Of a stretch of DNA of 64,000 nucleotides, positions 51,822-61,091 are shown piece after piece. The position numbers and the translations under genes were made by a program. Within the stretch, counting starts at the first letter, position 1, and each line of letters opens with the position of its first letter. This DNA is from Acidobacterium sp. S8 (GTDB lineage: Bacteria > Acidobacteriota > Terriglobia > Terriglobales > Acidobacteriaceae): contig NZ_LMUM01000037.1 of NCBI RefSeq assembly GCF_009765985.1, positions 736,747-800,746 on the forward strand, read 5' to 3'. Under the pieces are notes generated by a model that ran no database searches, was not told the origin of the DNA, and saw only the letters and a list, made by a program, of their open reading frames with translations.

Positions 51822-52607
51822 TTACGCGAAATGCGTTTCCTTCTCACCTCGCAGACGCTTGACCTCGTTTGGAATGCTCAAAGGAGTGTCCTGCGCGGAA
51901 CCCTTCGCCGGGTCGGGAAGCAGATCTTCCAATGACTCCAGCCACAGAATCTGCAGGTCGAAAACCTGCCCAAAATAACGAGATACCGTGTGCATCACGC
52001 CTTCCATCGTCGGAGCATTCTCCGCTTCCAGTTCCAGGCTGGTCACGTCACGGTCGGCAATGCCACAGGGAACGATCAGGTTGAAATCGCGTAGATCCGT
52101 CGTTACATTGAGCGCAAAGCCATGCGAGGTGATGCCTCGTGAAATATGCACTCCAATCGCGGCGATCTTCTTTTCCTGAACCGAACCGCCGGCGAATGTC
52201 CACACCCCGGTCCTGCCGGCAATCCGCTGGGTGCGCACACCGTAATCTCCGCAAGCGCGGATCAGAACTTCTTCGAGCTTGCGGACATAATCGACCGCGC
52301 CCAGGCGCGGAGAAAAGCTGCGCAGGTCAAAGATCGGGTAGCCCACCAGCTGCCCAGGCCCGTGATAGGTCACGTCGCCGCCGCGATTGATCTCATGCAC
52401 TTCGACGTCGCGCGCGGCGAGCATCTCATCGCTGGCAAGAATGTTTGAGCGGCTGGAATTTCTGCCCAGCGTCAGCACCGGAGGGTGCTCCAGCAGCAAA
52501 AGCACGTTGCCTATGCGCTGCTGATGCCGCAATTCGACCAGTGTTTTTTGCAGCGCCAGCCCTGTAGCATAATCAAGGCGTCCGAGATCGAGGACCGATA
52601 GGATCAT
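51822..52607 (-). CDS. lipB: Octanoyltransferase LipB
   Basis: A 261-residue protein from ATG 52607 (MILSVLDLGRLDYATGL); the ATG at 52622 is an alternative. Family motifs HPPVLTLGRNS, INRGGDVTYHGPGQLVGYPI, a KIAAIGVHISR segment (catalytic Lys) and a VPCGI segment (catalytic Cys) are intact. It moves octanoate from acyl-ACP to lipoyl domains such as those in the downstream E2. The C-terminal 30 residues extend beyond the usual family length. The gene lies between lpdA and the E2 gene, all on one strand. Confidence 0.95.
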   Translation of the reverse strand: MILSVLDLGRLDYATGLALQKTLVELRHQQRIGNVLLLLEHPPVLTLGRNSSRSNILASDEMLAARDVEVHEINRGGDVTYHGPGQLVGYPIFDLRSFSPRLGAVDYVRKLEEVLIRACGDYGVRTQRIAGRTGVWTFAGGSVQEKKIAAIGVHISRGITSHGFALNVTTDLRDFNLIVPCGIADRDVTSLELEAENAPTMEGVMHTVSRYFGQVFDLQILWLESLEDLLPDPAKGSAQDTPLSIPNEVKRLRGEKETHFA

Positions 52608-52660
52608 TCTTCTCAAAAGCAAGAAGCCCGGTTTGAGTACCGGGCTTCCTTCACTATGCG

Positions 52661-54082
52661 TTAAATGTTGATCGCTAATCCCTCGACGCTGCCGAAGCCA
52701 TCGAGCATCGCCTCAGAAAGCGTCGGATGCGCGTGGATCATGTAGAGCATGTCATCGATCGTCGCTTCCAGCTCGATGGCCGTAACCGCCTCAGCTACCA
52801 GTTCCGTAGCCTGTGGCCCGATGATATGAACGCCGAGAATCTCGCCATACTTCGCATCACTGACAACCTTGATAAAGCCTTCATGCGAATCGACAATCGA
52901 CGCCTTCGAGTTACCTGCGAACGGGAACTTGCCGACCTTCAGCGTATGTCCTTTTTCCTTGGCCTGCGCCTCGGTCAGTCCTACGCTGCCAATCTGCGGC
53001 TCCGTATAGGTGCAGCCCGGAATGCGCTCGCGAATGATAGGCCGCGCATACTTGCCCGCAACCTTGGCCGCAACCACCATCCCCGCCATCGCGCCTACGT
53101 GTGCTAACTGCGGCAACCCGGCGACGATATCGCCGATCGCGAAGATGCCCGGCTCGGTCGTCTCCATCCATTCGTTCGTCTTTATGAAGCCCTTTTCCGG
53201 CGTGATCTTCGTCTTGTCGAGGCCGATGCCTTCCGTACGCGGTGCGCGGCCCACGGCGACCAGCACCTTCTCAGCTTCCTTTACTACCTGCTTGCCATCG
53301 GACGCGGTGAACGTAACCTTGACCCCGGTTTTCGTCTTTTCCACCTTTTCCACTTTTGCGCCGGTATGCGTATCGATGCCGCGCTTGCGGAAGCTCCGCG
53401 CCAGCTCCTTGCTCACATCCTCATCTTCGGCGGGAACCAGCCGCGGCAGGTATTCCACCAGCGTGATCTCCGAGCCGAAGCTGCGAAAGATCGAAGCAAA
53501 CTCGACGCCAACCGCACCCGCGCCAATCACTACCAGCGACTTGGGAATCGCGTTGATGGAGAGAATCTCGATATTGGTAAGAATCTTGTCATCAGGAGTC
53601 AGGCCCGGCAGCATGCGCGCGTCCGAGCCGGTCGCCAAGACCACGTTCTTCGCCTTGATCTGGCTGGTTTTACCAGCCGTATCCGAAACTTCCACGGTAT
53701 GCACACCGCCCTGCGCGACTCCGGTAACGCGTCCGAAGCCCGGGACGACCGTCACCTTGTTCTTCCGCATCAGGAAGTCAAGGCCCTTGGTGTGCTTAGC
53801 GATGATCTGGTTCTTACGGTCAAGAATTACCTTCCAGTTCAGCTTGCCCTCGCCCAGCCCCTCAATGCCGTATTCTTTGGCATTCTTCAGGTGGTCGTAG
53901 ACTTCGGCGTTGAAAAGCAATGCTTTCGTCGGGATACAGCCCACGTGCAGGCAGGTTCCACCCAGCTTGTCTACTTTTTCGATGAGGGCGACCTTCAATC
54001 CAAACTGGCCCGCGCGAATGGCGCACGTATATCCAGCCGGACCGCCACCAATAATTGCAATGTCATAGGTTGTTTCTGCCAA
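52661..54082 (-). CDS. lpdA: Dihydrolipoamide dehydrogenase (E3)
   Basis: A 473-residue flavoprotein with GGGPAGYTCAIRAGQ, the redox-active disulfide GGTCLHVGCIPTKALL, an NAD(P) motif VIGAGAVGVEFASIF, and a C-terminal HAHPTLSEAM with the catalytic His. It reoxidises the dihydrolipoyl arms of the E2 protein. It is the first gene of the lpdA-lipB-E2 group, with a small hairpin (AGCCCGGT/ACCGGGCT, about 52625-52647) after its stop that could reduce readthrough. Confidence 0.96.
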   Translation of the reverse strand: MAETTYDIAIIGGGPAGYTCAIRAGQFGLKVALIEKVDKLGGTCLHVGCIPTKALLFNAEVYDHLKNAKEYGIEGLGEGKLNWKVILDRKNQIIAKHTKGLDFLMRKNKVTVVPGFGRVTGVAQGGVHTVEVSDTAGKTSQIKAKNVVLATGSDARMLPGLTPDDKILTNIEILSINAIPKSLVVIGAGAVGVEFASIFRSFGSEITLVEYLPRLVPAEDEDVSKELARSFRKRGIDTHTGAKVEKVEKTKTGVKVTFTASDGKQVVKEAEKVLVAVGRAPRTEGIGLDKTKITPEKGFIKTNEWMETTEPGIFAIGDIVAGLPQLAHVGAMAGMVVAAKVAGKYARPIIRERIPGCTYTEPQIGSVGLTEAQAKEKGHTLKVGKFPFAGNSKASIVDSHEGFIKVVSDAKYGEILGVHIIGPQATELVAEAVTAIELEATIDDMLYMIHAHPTLSEAMLDGFGSVEGLAINI

Positions 54083-54193
54083 GGGATGCTCCGTTTCGAA
54101 AAAAGTGAAATGTACCGGCGCGGAATGACCACTACCCTAACTATTGATTCTATGCGAGCGGGAAGGATTCACGCGAGGCCGGGTAATTGAGAC

Positions 54194-54466
54194 TCAGTGC
54201 TCATGACGTGCTTTGGAGCCGGATCTTCTTTCAGAATGAAGCACATTGTTTCGTTTCGTGGTGATGTGTTTGTAAACCCACTCACCGGGAGGCAGAAAGG
54301 CAAGTAACAAAATCACAATGCCGACACCGATGCCACCCGCGGCAAAAGTAGTTTGGTGATAACTAGAGTTGTCGAACACCATTTGCCCGTTTCGCAACTG
54401 AACGACTGCCAGCAAAATGAGGCCTAGTCCGCCTGCGATAAGTAGTAGTCTGGTGAACCAATTCAT
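54194..54466 (-). CDS. Small membrane protein downstream of hemB
   Basis: A 90-residue protein from ATG 54466, starting 4 bp after the hemB stop. Two membrane segments (LLLIAGGLGLILLAVVQ and GGIGVGIVILLLAFLP) flank a short loop, and the tail is basic and His-rich at the end. The function is unknown; cotranscription with hemB is likely. Confidence 0.6.
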   Translation of the reverse strand: MNWFTRLLLIAGGLGLILLAVVQLRNGQMVFDNSSYHQTTFAAGGIGVGIVILLLAFLPPGEWVYKHITTKRNNVLHSERRSGSKARHEH

Positions 54467-54470
54467 AGAC

Positions 54471-55460
54471 TTACCCCAGCACCTTCGCAGCATCCTTCGC
54501 AAAATACGTCACGATAAATCCAGCCCCCGCCCGCCGAATCGAGACGAGCGACTCCATCATGGTCCGCTGCGGCTCCAGCCAGCCTTTAGCAAACGCAGCC
54601 TGAAACATCGAGTACTCCCCCGACACCTGGTAGGCCCCGATCGGCACATCGAAGCGCTCCCGCGCCGCCCGAATCACATCCAGATACGCCATCGCCGGTT
54701 TCATCAGCAGCATGTCCGCGCCTTCCGCCAGATCAAGCTCGATTTCGCGCATCGCCTCGCGCAGATTTGCGCCATCCATCTGGTAGCTGCGCCGGTCGCC
54801 GAATTGCGGCGCCGAATCCGCCGCCTCACGGAATGGCCCATAGAAAGCCGAGGAAAACTTCGAAGCATACGAGAGCACCGGCACCTGTTCCAACCCTTCT
54901 TCATCCAGCTCATCGCGAATCGCAGCTACACGGCCATCCATCATGTCACTGGGAGCGACAATATCGGCCCCAGCCTGCGCCAGCGAGAGCGCCGTACGCG
55001 CAATCAGCCGCACGCTTGAATCATTCTCAATCTCATATGCTTCGCCCTGCTTCTTCACAATGCCGCAATGGCCATGCGAGGTGTACTCGCAGAGACAAAC
55101 ATCGGCAATCAGGAGCAGGTTTTTGAGTGCAGCGCTCTTTTTGAACTCGCGCAGAGCACTCTGCACAATGCCGTCTTCGGCCCACGCACCCGACCCTTCT
55201 TCGTCTTTCGACTCCGGCAAACCAAAAAGCAGCAGGCCGCCAATACCCAGCGACGCAGCCTCTTCAGCTTCTTTCAATGCCTCGTCAATCGAGAGATTGC
55301 AGACACCAGGCATGGAAGAGATTTCGTTCCGCACGCCTTCGCCGGGACAAATAAACAGCGGATAAATAAACGCGCCGGGTTCGAGATGGGTTTCGCGCAC
55401 CAGCGAGCGCATCGGCTCGCTTGACCGCAGGCGTCTCAGCCGCGTAACTGGATATTCCAT
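54471..55460 (-). CDS. hemB: Porphobilinogen synthase (delta-aminolevulinic acid dehydratase)
   Basis: A 329-residue TIM-barrel enzyme. It has a metal-site region [14 protein letters not shown], a Schiff-base region [17 protein letters not shown] and a second [12 protein letters not shown] lysine region. It condenses two 5-aminolevulinate molecules to porphobilinogen in heme synthesis. All catalytic regions look complete. The preceding gene, on the opposite side, is separated by the repeat at 55507-55651. Confidence 0.97.
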   Translation of the reverse strand: MEYPVTRLRRLRSSEPMRSLVRETHLEPGAFIYPLFICPGEGVRNEISSMPGVCNLSIDEALKEAEEAASLGIGGLLLFGLPESKDEEGSGAWAEDGIVQSALREFKKSAALKNLLLIADVCLCEYTSHGHCGIVKKQGEAYEIENDSSVRLIARTALSLAQAGADIVAPSDMMDGRVAAIRDELDEEGLEQVPVLSYASKFSSAFYGPFREAADSAPQFGDRRSYQMDGANLREAMREIELDLAEGADMLLMKPAMAYLDVIRAARERFDVPIGAYQVSGEYSMFQAAFAKGWLEPQRTMMESLVSIRRAGAGFIVTYFAKDAAKVLG

Positions 55461-55506
55461 GCCTTTATTTTAATGTCCAGCCATGATTTGCCGTTCGCCG
55501 GAAGCC

Positions 55507-55651
55507 GTCATCCTGAGCGTAGCGAAGGATCCAGAGGGCGCTGACAGGGCAAGGACGCTAGCAAGTTTCTCGCCAGAAACTTAGAGGTGCTGTGCCATTC
55601 GAAATATCTTCTGGATTCTTCCCCTTCACTTTCGCTCAGGGTCAGAATGAC
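55507..55651. repeat. Dispersed intergenic palindrome, copy C
   Basis: Begins GTCATCCTGAGCGTAGCG and ends CGCTCAGGGTCAGAATGAC, with inner GAAGGATCCAGA and TCTGGATTCTTCC arms. A loop of about 60 bp separates the arms. Confidence 0.75.
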
Positions 55652-55661
55652 GATGCAAACA

Positions 55662-56180
55662 TCAGGGCACTGCAATCTGTTCATAGTCCTGGCCGGATGG
55701 CGCAGGCAGCAGCACCCACAGTGTGTAGATGGACAGAATCGTTCCCGTAAGCGGTTTAATAAGCGTAAGAAACGAAGTTACAATCGCCAGCGACCGCGCC
55801 CATGGAGCACGCCTGAGTAAGCCAATACCGGTGACCACTGCCAGCAGAGATCTTCCGATGACCAGCGCCGTAATCAGCTCCGGCAGCCAGATCATATGTG
55901 GAAAGGGAAAGCCGGGTCCAAAAACATAGGAGTGATGGCCACCATGGCCCCAATAACCCCAGCCGCCAAATGCGCCTGCCACAAACGGCAGAGCGATCAG
56001 CCATCCGATCATGCTCCATGCCGCCCACACCAGCCACAGAATCCCGACGGTCTGCACATGCCGCTGCACGCGCGAATAAGCTGAGGGCCGCGCCAGTGGC
56101 ATCGGAGGTATAGGCCGCCCGCACCGGGGACATACCTGCTCAAAGGATTGCATTGCCTGGCCGCATCCGCTGCAAAACAT
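55662..56180 (-). CDS. Zinc-ribbon membrane protein
   Basis: A 172-residue protein. The N-terminus has CSGCG and CPRCGRP (Cys4 zinc ribbon), then four hydrophobic segments. A Gly/Trp/His-rich region (GGWGYWGHGGHHSY) lies between the first and second pair. Such proteins are common in Acidobacteriota; the role is unknown. It is divergent from mutS2. Confidence 0.7.
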   Translation of the reverse strand: MFCSGCGQAMQSFEQVCPRCGRPIPPMPLARPSAYSRVQRHVQTVGILWLVWAAWSMIGWLIALPFVAGAFGGWGYWGHGGHHSYVFGPGFPFPHMIWLPELITALVIGRSLLAVVTGIGLLRRAPWARSLAIVTSFLTLIKPLTGTILSIYTLWVLLPAPSGQDYEQIAVP

Positions 56181-56245
56181 CGCTCAAATCCTCCTTAAGA
56201 AGCTACGCACCCCGTGCCCTACCGGTTCCGCAAATCGCAGTTACC

Positions 56246-58711
56246 ATGGATTTCATGCCCCTCGTGAAGTCCACCCCGTCCCCGGTAGAGGATTGTAGCC
56301 GCACTGTTCTTGAATGGGACAGGTTTCTCGCCCTGCTCGGAGGCTATTCCATTTCCTCCATCGGAAAGGCCTGGGTTCTAGCCCTGCAGCCTTCCACGGA
56401 CCGTGAATGGCTCGACCGCCAGCATTCGCTGGTCGAAGAAATGCGGCTACTTCTCGGTGAAGGAGAGCAGCCTCGACTCGGTTCGCTTTTCGACGCCACT
56501 GATCTGCTTAACAAGTCCCGTATAGAAGGTGCAGCGCTCGAAGCCGAAGAGATTCGCGACATACTCAACCTCGCCGACGACATCTCCGGCTGGACAGCCC
56601 TGTTGCGAATGCCGCCCGAGCGCGTACAAGACAAAATTCCGCAGCTCAAAGCGCTCTCTGCGCAACTGCTGACGAGCGACCTTCGTCCGCTGGTCGACTC
56701 GCTGCGCACAAAGATCCTGCCCGACGGCACCCTCACCGACGATGCCTCGCCCGAGTTGCGCCGCATCCGCCGCGAAATGGAGCGCCAGCAGCGCGCCATC
56801 GAAGACAGTCTGCGATCCGCCCTGCGTCGCTTGTCCGAAGGCGGCAGCACGCAGGACGACCTCATCACCATTCGCGGCGAACGCTTCGTCATCCCCGTGA
56901 AAAGCGAAGTCAAACGCCGCGTGCAGGGCGTCATCCACGGAGCCAGTTCCAGCGGCCAGACCGTATATCTGGAGCCGCTCGAAACCATCGAGCTGAATAA
57001 CGATCTCGTTCGCCTGCTCGAAGACGAGCAGGCCGAGATTCACCGCATCTTTCTCGCCATGACGCGCCAGATTGGAGCGTATGCCTCCGTCATTCAAGAA
57101 GGCGCGGGCGTCCTTGTCGAAGTGGAGACTTTGTTGGTGCGAGCGAAGTTTGCGCAGGATTTCGAGTGCATACGGCCACATTTCACCGAGACCGATCACG
57201 CTCTCTTTGAGTTGAAGCAGGCTCGTCATCCATTGCTCGAAAAGCGTCTGCGCGCAAGCGGTGGAAAGATCGTTCCGCTCACCCTCGGCTTATCGAGCGA
57301 AGAACGCCAGCTCATCATCAGCGGCCCTAACACCGGCGGCAAGACTGTCTCGCTCAAGACTGCGGGACTGCTTTCGATCATGGCGCAGGCTGGAATCCCC
57401 GTGCCTGCGGAAGAAGCCGTCTTTCCAGTTTTCGCAAACATTCTCGCCGACATCGGCGATTCGCAATCGATCGAGCAAAATCTTTCCACCTTCTCTGCCC
57501 ACATCGTCAATCTCAATCGCATCGCACAAATCGCAAATTCAGATTCGCTAGTTTTGCTCGACGAGCTCGGCTCAGCCACCGATCCAGAAGAAGGCGCAGC
57601 CCTTGCCGTCGCTATCGCAGGACACTTCCTGCGTGCCCACGCGTGGTCGATCATCTCCACGCATCTCACCTCGCTGAAAGTCTATGCCGCGAATAACGCC
57701 GGGGTGCGCAACGCCGCCGTCGGCTTCAATGAGCAGACGCTGGCGCCCACCTACGAACTTCGCCTCGGCGTACCCGGAGCATCCGCCGGCATCAACATTG
57801 CCCAGCGTATCGGCCTCAATCCTGAGATCGTTGCCGCCGCCCGCTCACAACTCAATACGCAGACGCAGGACATCGCCAGCTTCCTCGACAGCCTGCATCA
57901 ACAATTAGAGGCGCTCGGCAAGGAACGCATCCGCGTGCAACAGTTTGAACAGGAAGTCGCACGCGAGCGCCACCGTCTCGCCACGGAAGGCATGAAGGAG
58001 TGGCGCACGAAAGTCCGCGAGCTCGAGCAAAAGCTGCAGTCGCTGCTCAAAGACTTCGAGTACCAGGCGCGCGAAACCGTCCGCGCCATCGACGACCGCG
58101 CAGCGCAGTTGAAGCTCTCGAAGCACGCCGAGCAACGCATCGCCCGACTGCGCCGCGAGTTTCAGGAGAGCTTCAACTCCGCTGTCGTCGCCGACAAAAC
58201 CGGAGCAGACAGAGACGACCAGAACGCAAAACCGCACGTCGTGCGAAACATCTCCATCGGAGACACGGTGAAGCTACGGACCCTCGGACGCACAGGCGTA
58301 GTGCAGCGTGAGATCGACGCCAATACTTATGAAATCGCCGTCGGCCCCATGAAGATGCGCGTGGCCCGCGATGAGATCGCCGAAGTACTTTCCATGCGGT
58401 CCAACCCGATTGCGACTGCGCGAAGCCGAGGGGTCACGGTCTCGGTTACCAATCCCGACGCCGACATGCGTTCAGAGATTAATTTGATTGGCAGAACAGT
58501 CGACGAAGCTACCGATGAAGTTGAAAAATTTCTCGACCGTGCTTATCTCGCCGGATTGCCAAGAGTCCGCATCGTACATGGCACGGGAATGGGAATCCTG
58601 CGGCGGGCATTGCGCGCCATGCTTGAACGGCATCCGCACGTGGCCGCCATCAGCGAGCCCAGTCAGGCAGAAGGAGGCGCCGGCGCCACAGTCGTCGAAA
58701 TGCGCGACTGA
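56246..58711 (+). CDS. mutS2: Endonuclease MutS2
   Basis: An 821-residue protein read from ATG 56246 (MDFMPLVKS), rather than from upstream ATGs that would overlap the divergent gene. The MutS clamp/lever region leads to the ATPase: Walker A GPNTGGKT (about 360-367), Walker B LVLLDELGSATDPEEG (about 435-450). A coiled-coil linker and a C-terminal Smr domain (INLIGRTVDEATDEVEKFLD, then VHGTGMGILRRALR) complete it. MutS2 acts in recombination control and ribosome rescue, not mismatch repair. Confidence 0.95.
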   Translation: MDFMPLVKSTPSPVEDCSRTVLEWDRFLALLGGYSISSIGKAWVLALQPSTDREWLDRQHSLVEEMRLLLGEGEQPRLGSLFDATDLLNKSRIEGAALEAEEIRDILNLADDISGWTALLRMPPERVQDKIPQLKALSAQLLTSDLRPLVDSLRTKILPDGTLTDDASPELRRIRREMERQQRAIEDSLRSALRRLSEGGSTQDDLITIRGERFVIPVKSEVKRRVQGVIHGASSSGQTVYLEPLETIELNNDLVRLLEDEQAEIHRIFLAMTRQIGAYASVIQEGAGVLVEVETLLVRAKFAQDFECIRPHFTETDHALFELKQARHPLLEKRLRASGGKIVPLTLGLSSEERQLIISGPNTGGKTVSLKTAGLLSIMAQAGIPVPAEEAVFPVFANILADIGDSQSIEQNLSTFSAHIVNLNRIAQIANSDSLVLLDELGSATDPEEGAALAVAIAGHFLRAHAWSIISTHLTSLKVYAANNAGVRNAAVGFNEQTLAPTYELRLGVPGASAGINIAQRIGLNPEIVAAARSQLNTQTQDIASFLDSLHQQLEALGKERIRVQQFEQEVARERHRLATEGMKEWRTKVRELEQKLQSLLKDFEYQARETVRAIDDRAAQLKLSKHAEQRIARLRREFQESFNSAVVADKTGADRDDQNAKPHVVRNISIGDTVKLRTLGRTGVVQREIDANTYEIAVGPMKMRVARDEIAEVLSMRSNPIATARSRGVTVSVTNPDADMRSEINLIGRTVDEATDEVEKFLDRAYLAGLPRVRIVHGTGMGILRRALRAMLERHPHVAAISEPSQAEGGAGATVVEMRD

Positions 58712-58768
58712 AATCTGGACGACCCACCCGACCGGTGCTACGATACGACACGCAGAGCGGGGCTCAAC

Positions 58769-59416
58769 ATGATCCGGGTCATAACCGTCGAACGAGAATA
58801 TGGAAGTCGGGGCGCTGAATTTGCCCATCACCTGGCGAAATATCTTGGCTGGAAGCTGATTGATCAATGTCTTATCGATGAGATTGCGGTCAAGGCAGGC
58901 GTAACCAAAAAGCTTGCTGAGAGTTGTGACGAGCGTCTGGATCCCTGGTATTACCGCTTTGGTAAAGCATTCTGGCATGGCTCCATCGAACGAATGCCGA
59001 CCACAGCAGATCCCGAATTTTTTGATTCCGAACGCATGGTTGAATTCGTTCGCGACTACTTCCACCAGCAGGTCCAGGCTGGCAACTGCGTCATCGTAGG
59101 CCGCGGAGCCACCAGCGCGCTTCTCACCACGCCAGGGGTCTTTCATATCTTTGTGCACGCTTCCATGAAGCGCAAACTTGAATGGTTCACAAAGAACTTT
59201 CCCGATCACACGAAAGAAGCCGAACAGGAAATACTTGCCACAGACAAAAGGCGCGCTGCCTATGTGCGCCGCTTCTATAACCGCGAGTGGGCCGACTACA
59301 GGCTTTATCACCTGATGCTGAATTCCTGCATGGGATTCGACGCCATGGTGAAGGCCAGCGTCGAAGCTGCGGGTCTGCCGTCTGTCGTGCCACAGCACGC
59401 AGAACTCCAAAAATAA
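58769..59416 (+). CDS. Cytidylate-kinase-like protein
   Basis: A 215-residue P-loop-type protein. The N-terminus ITVEREYGSRGAEFAHHLA fits the cytidylate kinase-like family (PF13189), in which the P-loop is modified (EYGSRGAEFA). A VIVGRGATSALL segment follows near the middle. The usual kinase substrate is unknown for this branch. It starts 57 bp after mutS2 and may share its transcript. Confidence 0.75.
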   Translation: MIRVITVEREYGSRGAEFAHHLAKYLGWKLIDQCLIDEIAVKAGVTKKLAESCDERLDPWYYRFGKAFWHGSIERMPTTADPEFFDSERMVEFVRDYFHQQVQAGNCVIVGRGATSALLTTPGVFHIFVHASMKRKLEWFTKNFPDHTKEAEQEILATDKRRAAYVRRFYNREWADYRLYHLMLNSCMGFDAMVKASVEAAGLPSVVPQHAELQK

Positions 59417-59683
59417 AAATTTATTGTTGTCTTATCGAGCGATCCCGCACGAAGCAATTCCTGTCGACAATCGTTCTAACTTCCTGTCCCTGCATTGTTT
59501 CTGCAGAAACTGGAAAATATCCGTTTCCTTTAAGCAACCGTACCGCCCGCAACATCCTCCGACACTTTGTGTCACAACATTGTGGGTGGGGGGACCCACA
59601 ACAAGAGCAAGTAAAAAGGCAATCATATCCTCGAAACCTGCGGATAACGGCCAGGGAAACGAAGGAAGATCGCAAGGTAGAAA

Positions 59684-60937
59684 ATGAAAGTCAAACATGT
59701 TTTTCTTTTTTCTCTTCTCGCAGCGTTGTTGCTCGGCATCCCTAAGACAACCTTCGCACAAGTCAGCGTTGGTATAGCGGTCAACATCGCGCCACCCGCG
59801 CTGCCCGTCTATGATCAGCCTCTTTGCCCCGGCCCGAATTACATCTGGACACCCGGCTACTGGGCCTGGAGTGGATATGACTACTACTGGGTTCCGGGAA
59901 CATGGGTCATGGCTCCGTCTTATGGCCTCTTATGGACACCTGGCTATTGGGGTTGGGGGAGCGGCGGCTATATGTGGAACGCTGGCTACTGGGGACCACA
60001 TCTGGGATTCTATGGCGGCGTGAATTACGGTTACGGATACTACGGCCACGGATATGAAGGCGGATACTGGCGCGGCAATAACTTCTACTACAACAGCGCC
60101 GTCAGCCATGTGAACACCACCGTCGTGCGAAATGTCTACGTCAACCGCACAGTCGTCAACAACGTCACTGTCAATCGCGTCAGCTACAACGGCGGCCATG
60201 GCGGTATAACCGCGCGTCCCAGCGCGCAGGAGCAGACAGCTCTGCATGAACGCCGTATGGGACCCATCGGCGCGCAGGAAACTCATCAGCGCGTAGCGCA
60301 GGAGGATCGCGGGAATTTTTATAAAACCAACCGCGGTGTTCCGCAGACGGCGGCTCTGGCCAGACCAGCGGCTTCGGCAAATGACTTTCACCGCGATGCC
60401 GTACCCGCACACGGAGCTGCAGTAAATAATCGTCCCGCAAACACCGCGCACCCGGCTCCAGAAAACCATCCTGCTACAACCGCACGACCGGAAACAAGAC
60501 CAGCACCGGAAAACCATCCAACAAATACAGCTCGTCCTGCTACCACCAGCCATCCAACGCAGGAAAGGCCCGAGAACACAGCACGTCCTGAAACTCACCC
60601 AGCTCCTAAACCTCAGGCTCATACAGAACCCACCACGCAGCAGCATCATCCTCAGCCCCAGGCTCGACCGGAAAACCATCCGGCTCCGCAGCCGCAGGCC
60701 CGACCGCAATCAAAGCCCGAGAACCACCCGGCTCCTGCGCCGCAGCAGCAACATACACAACCTCAGCCTCGACCGGAGAGCCATCCAGCTCCTCAAGCTC
60801 GACCAGAAACCAAACCAGCACCGGCACCGCCACAGCAGCACCCGCAATCTGAGGCCAGACCGGAGCCCCAGCCTCACCCCGCCGAGTCTCACCCCAGTGA
60901 GCCCCACGGTGGCGGCGGTGAACATCCGCACTTCTAA
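59684..60937 (+). CDS. YXWGXW-repeat, Pro/His-rich exported protein
   Basis: A 417-residue protein with a signal peptide (LLAALLLGIPKTTFAQ). Residues 35-110 carry YIWTPGYWAWSGYDYYWVPGT-like repeats of the YXWGXW family, followed by a Gly/Tyr-rich region. The last 180 residues are low-complexity repeats of ENHPAP/RPETxPAP type with many Pro, His and Gln, ending SEPHGGGGEHPHF. It is probably on the cell surface, and the His-rich tail could bind metal. The repeat region may expand or contract between strains. Confidence 0.85.
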   Translation: MKVKHVFLFSLLAALLLGIPKTTFAQVSVGIAVNIAPPALPVYDQPLCPGPNYIWTPGYWAWSGYDYYWVPGTWVMAPSYGLLWTPGYWGWGSGGYMWNAGYWGPHLGFYGGVNYGYGYYGHGYEGGYWRGNNFYYNSAVSHVNTTVVRNVYVNRTVVNNVTVNRVSYNGGHGGITARPSAQEQTALHERRMGPIGAQETHQRVAQEDRGNFYKTNRGVPQTAALARPAASANDFHRDAVPAHGAAVNNRPANTAHPAPENHPATTARPETRPAPENHPTNTARPATTSHPTQERPENTARPETHPAPKPQAHTEPTTQQHHPQPQARPENHPAPQPQARPQSKPENHPAPAPQQQHTQPQPRPESHPAPQARPETKPAPAPPQQHPQSEARPEPQPHPAESHPSEPHGGGGEHPHF

Positions 60938-60947
60938 CCAAAATAAA

Positions 60948-60976
60948 AAGGCCCGGAATTTATCCCGGGCCTTTTA
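60948..60976. terminator. Terminator after YXWGXW gene
   Basis: A 9-bp stem AAGGCCCGG/CCGGGCCTT with a loop of 8 and T-rich DNA beyond. Serves the plus-strand gene. Confidence 0.8.
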
Positions 60977-61017
60977 TCTAAGCCTCAGCTAATCAATCCA
61001 TCCATTAAACCGGGTGC

Positions 61018-61042
61018 CCCAGGTTCGCGAAGCTAACCTGGG
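61018..61042. repeat. Small hairpin
   Basis: An 8-bp stem CCCAGGTT/AACCTGGG with a 9-nt loop, then TGTTTCTTTCC. Similar CCAGGTT hairpins occur in acidobacterial intergenic DNA as I remember it. It could be a second terminator. Confidence 0.5.
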
Positions 61043-61091
61043 TGTTTCTTTCCATTAGGCCGCCACCACGAAACACCGGTCGGACACGACC

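Noticed and set aside
60420-60930. Tandem DNA repeats as a possible mobile or noncoding element
   Set aside because: The repeats keep a single reading frame and encode the Pro/His-rich tail of the YXWGXW protein.
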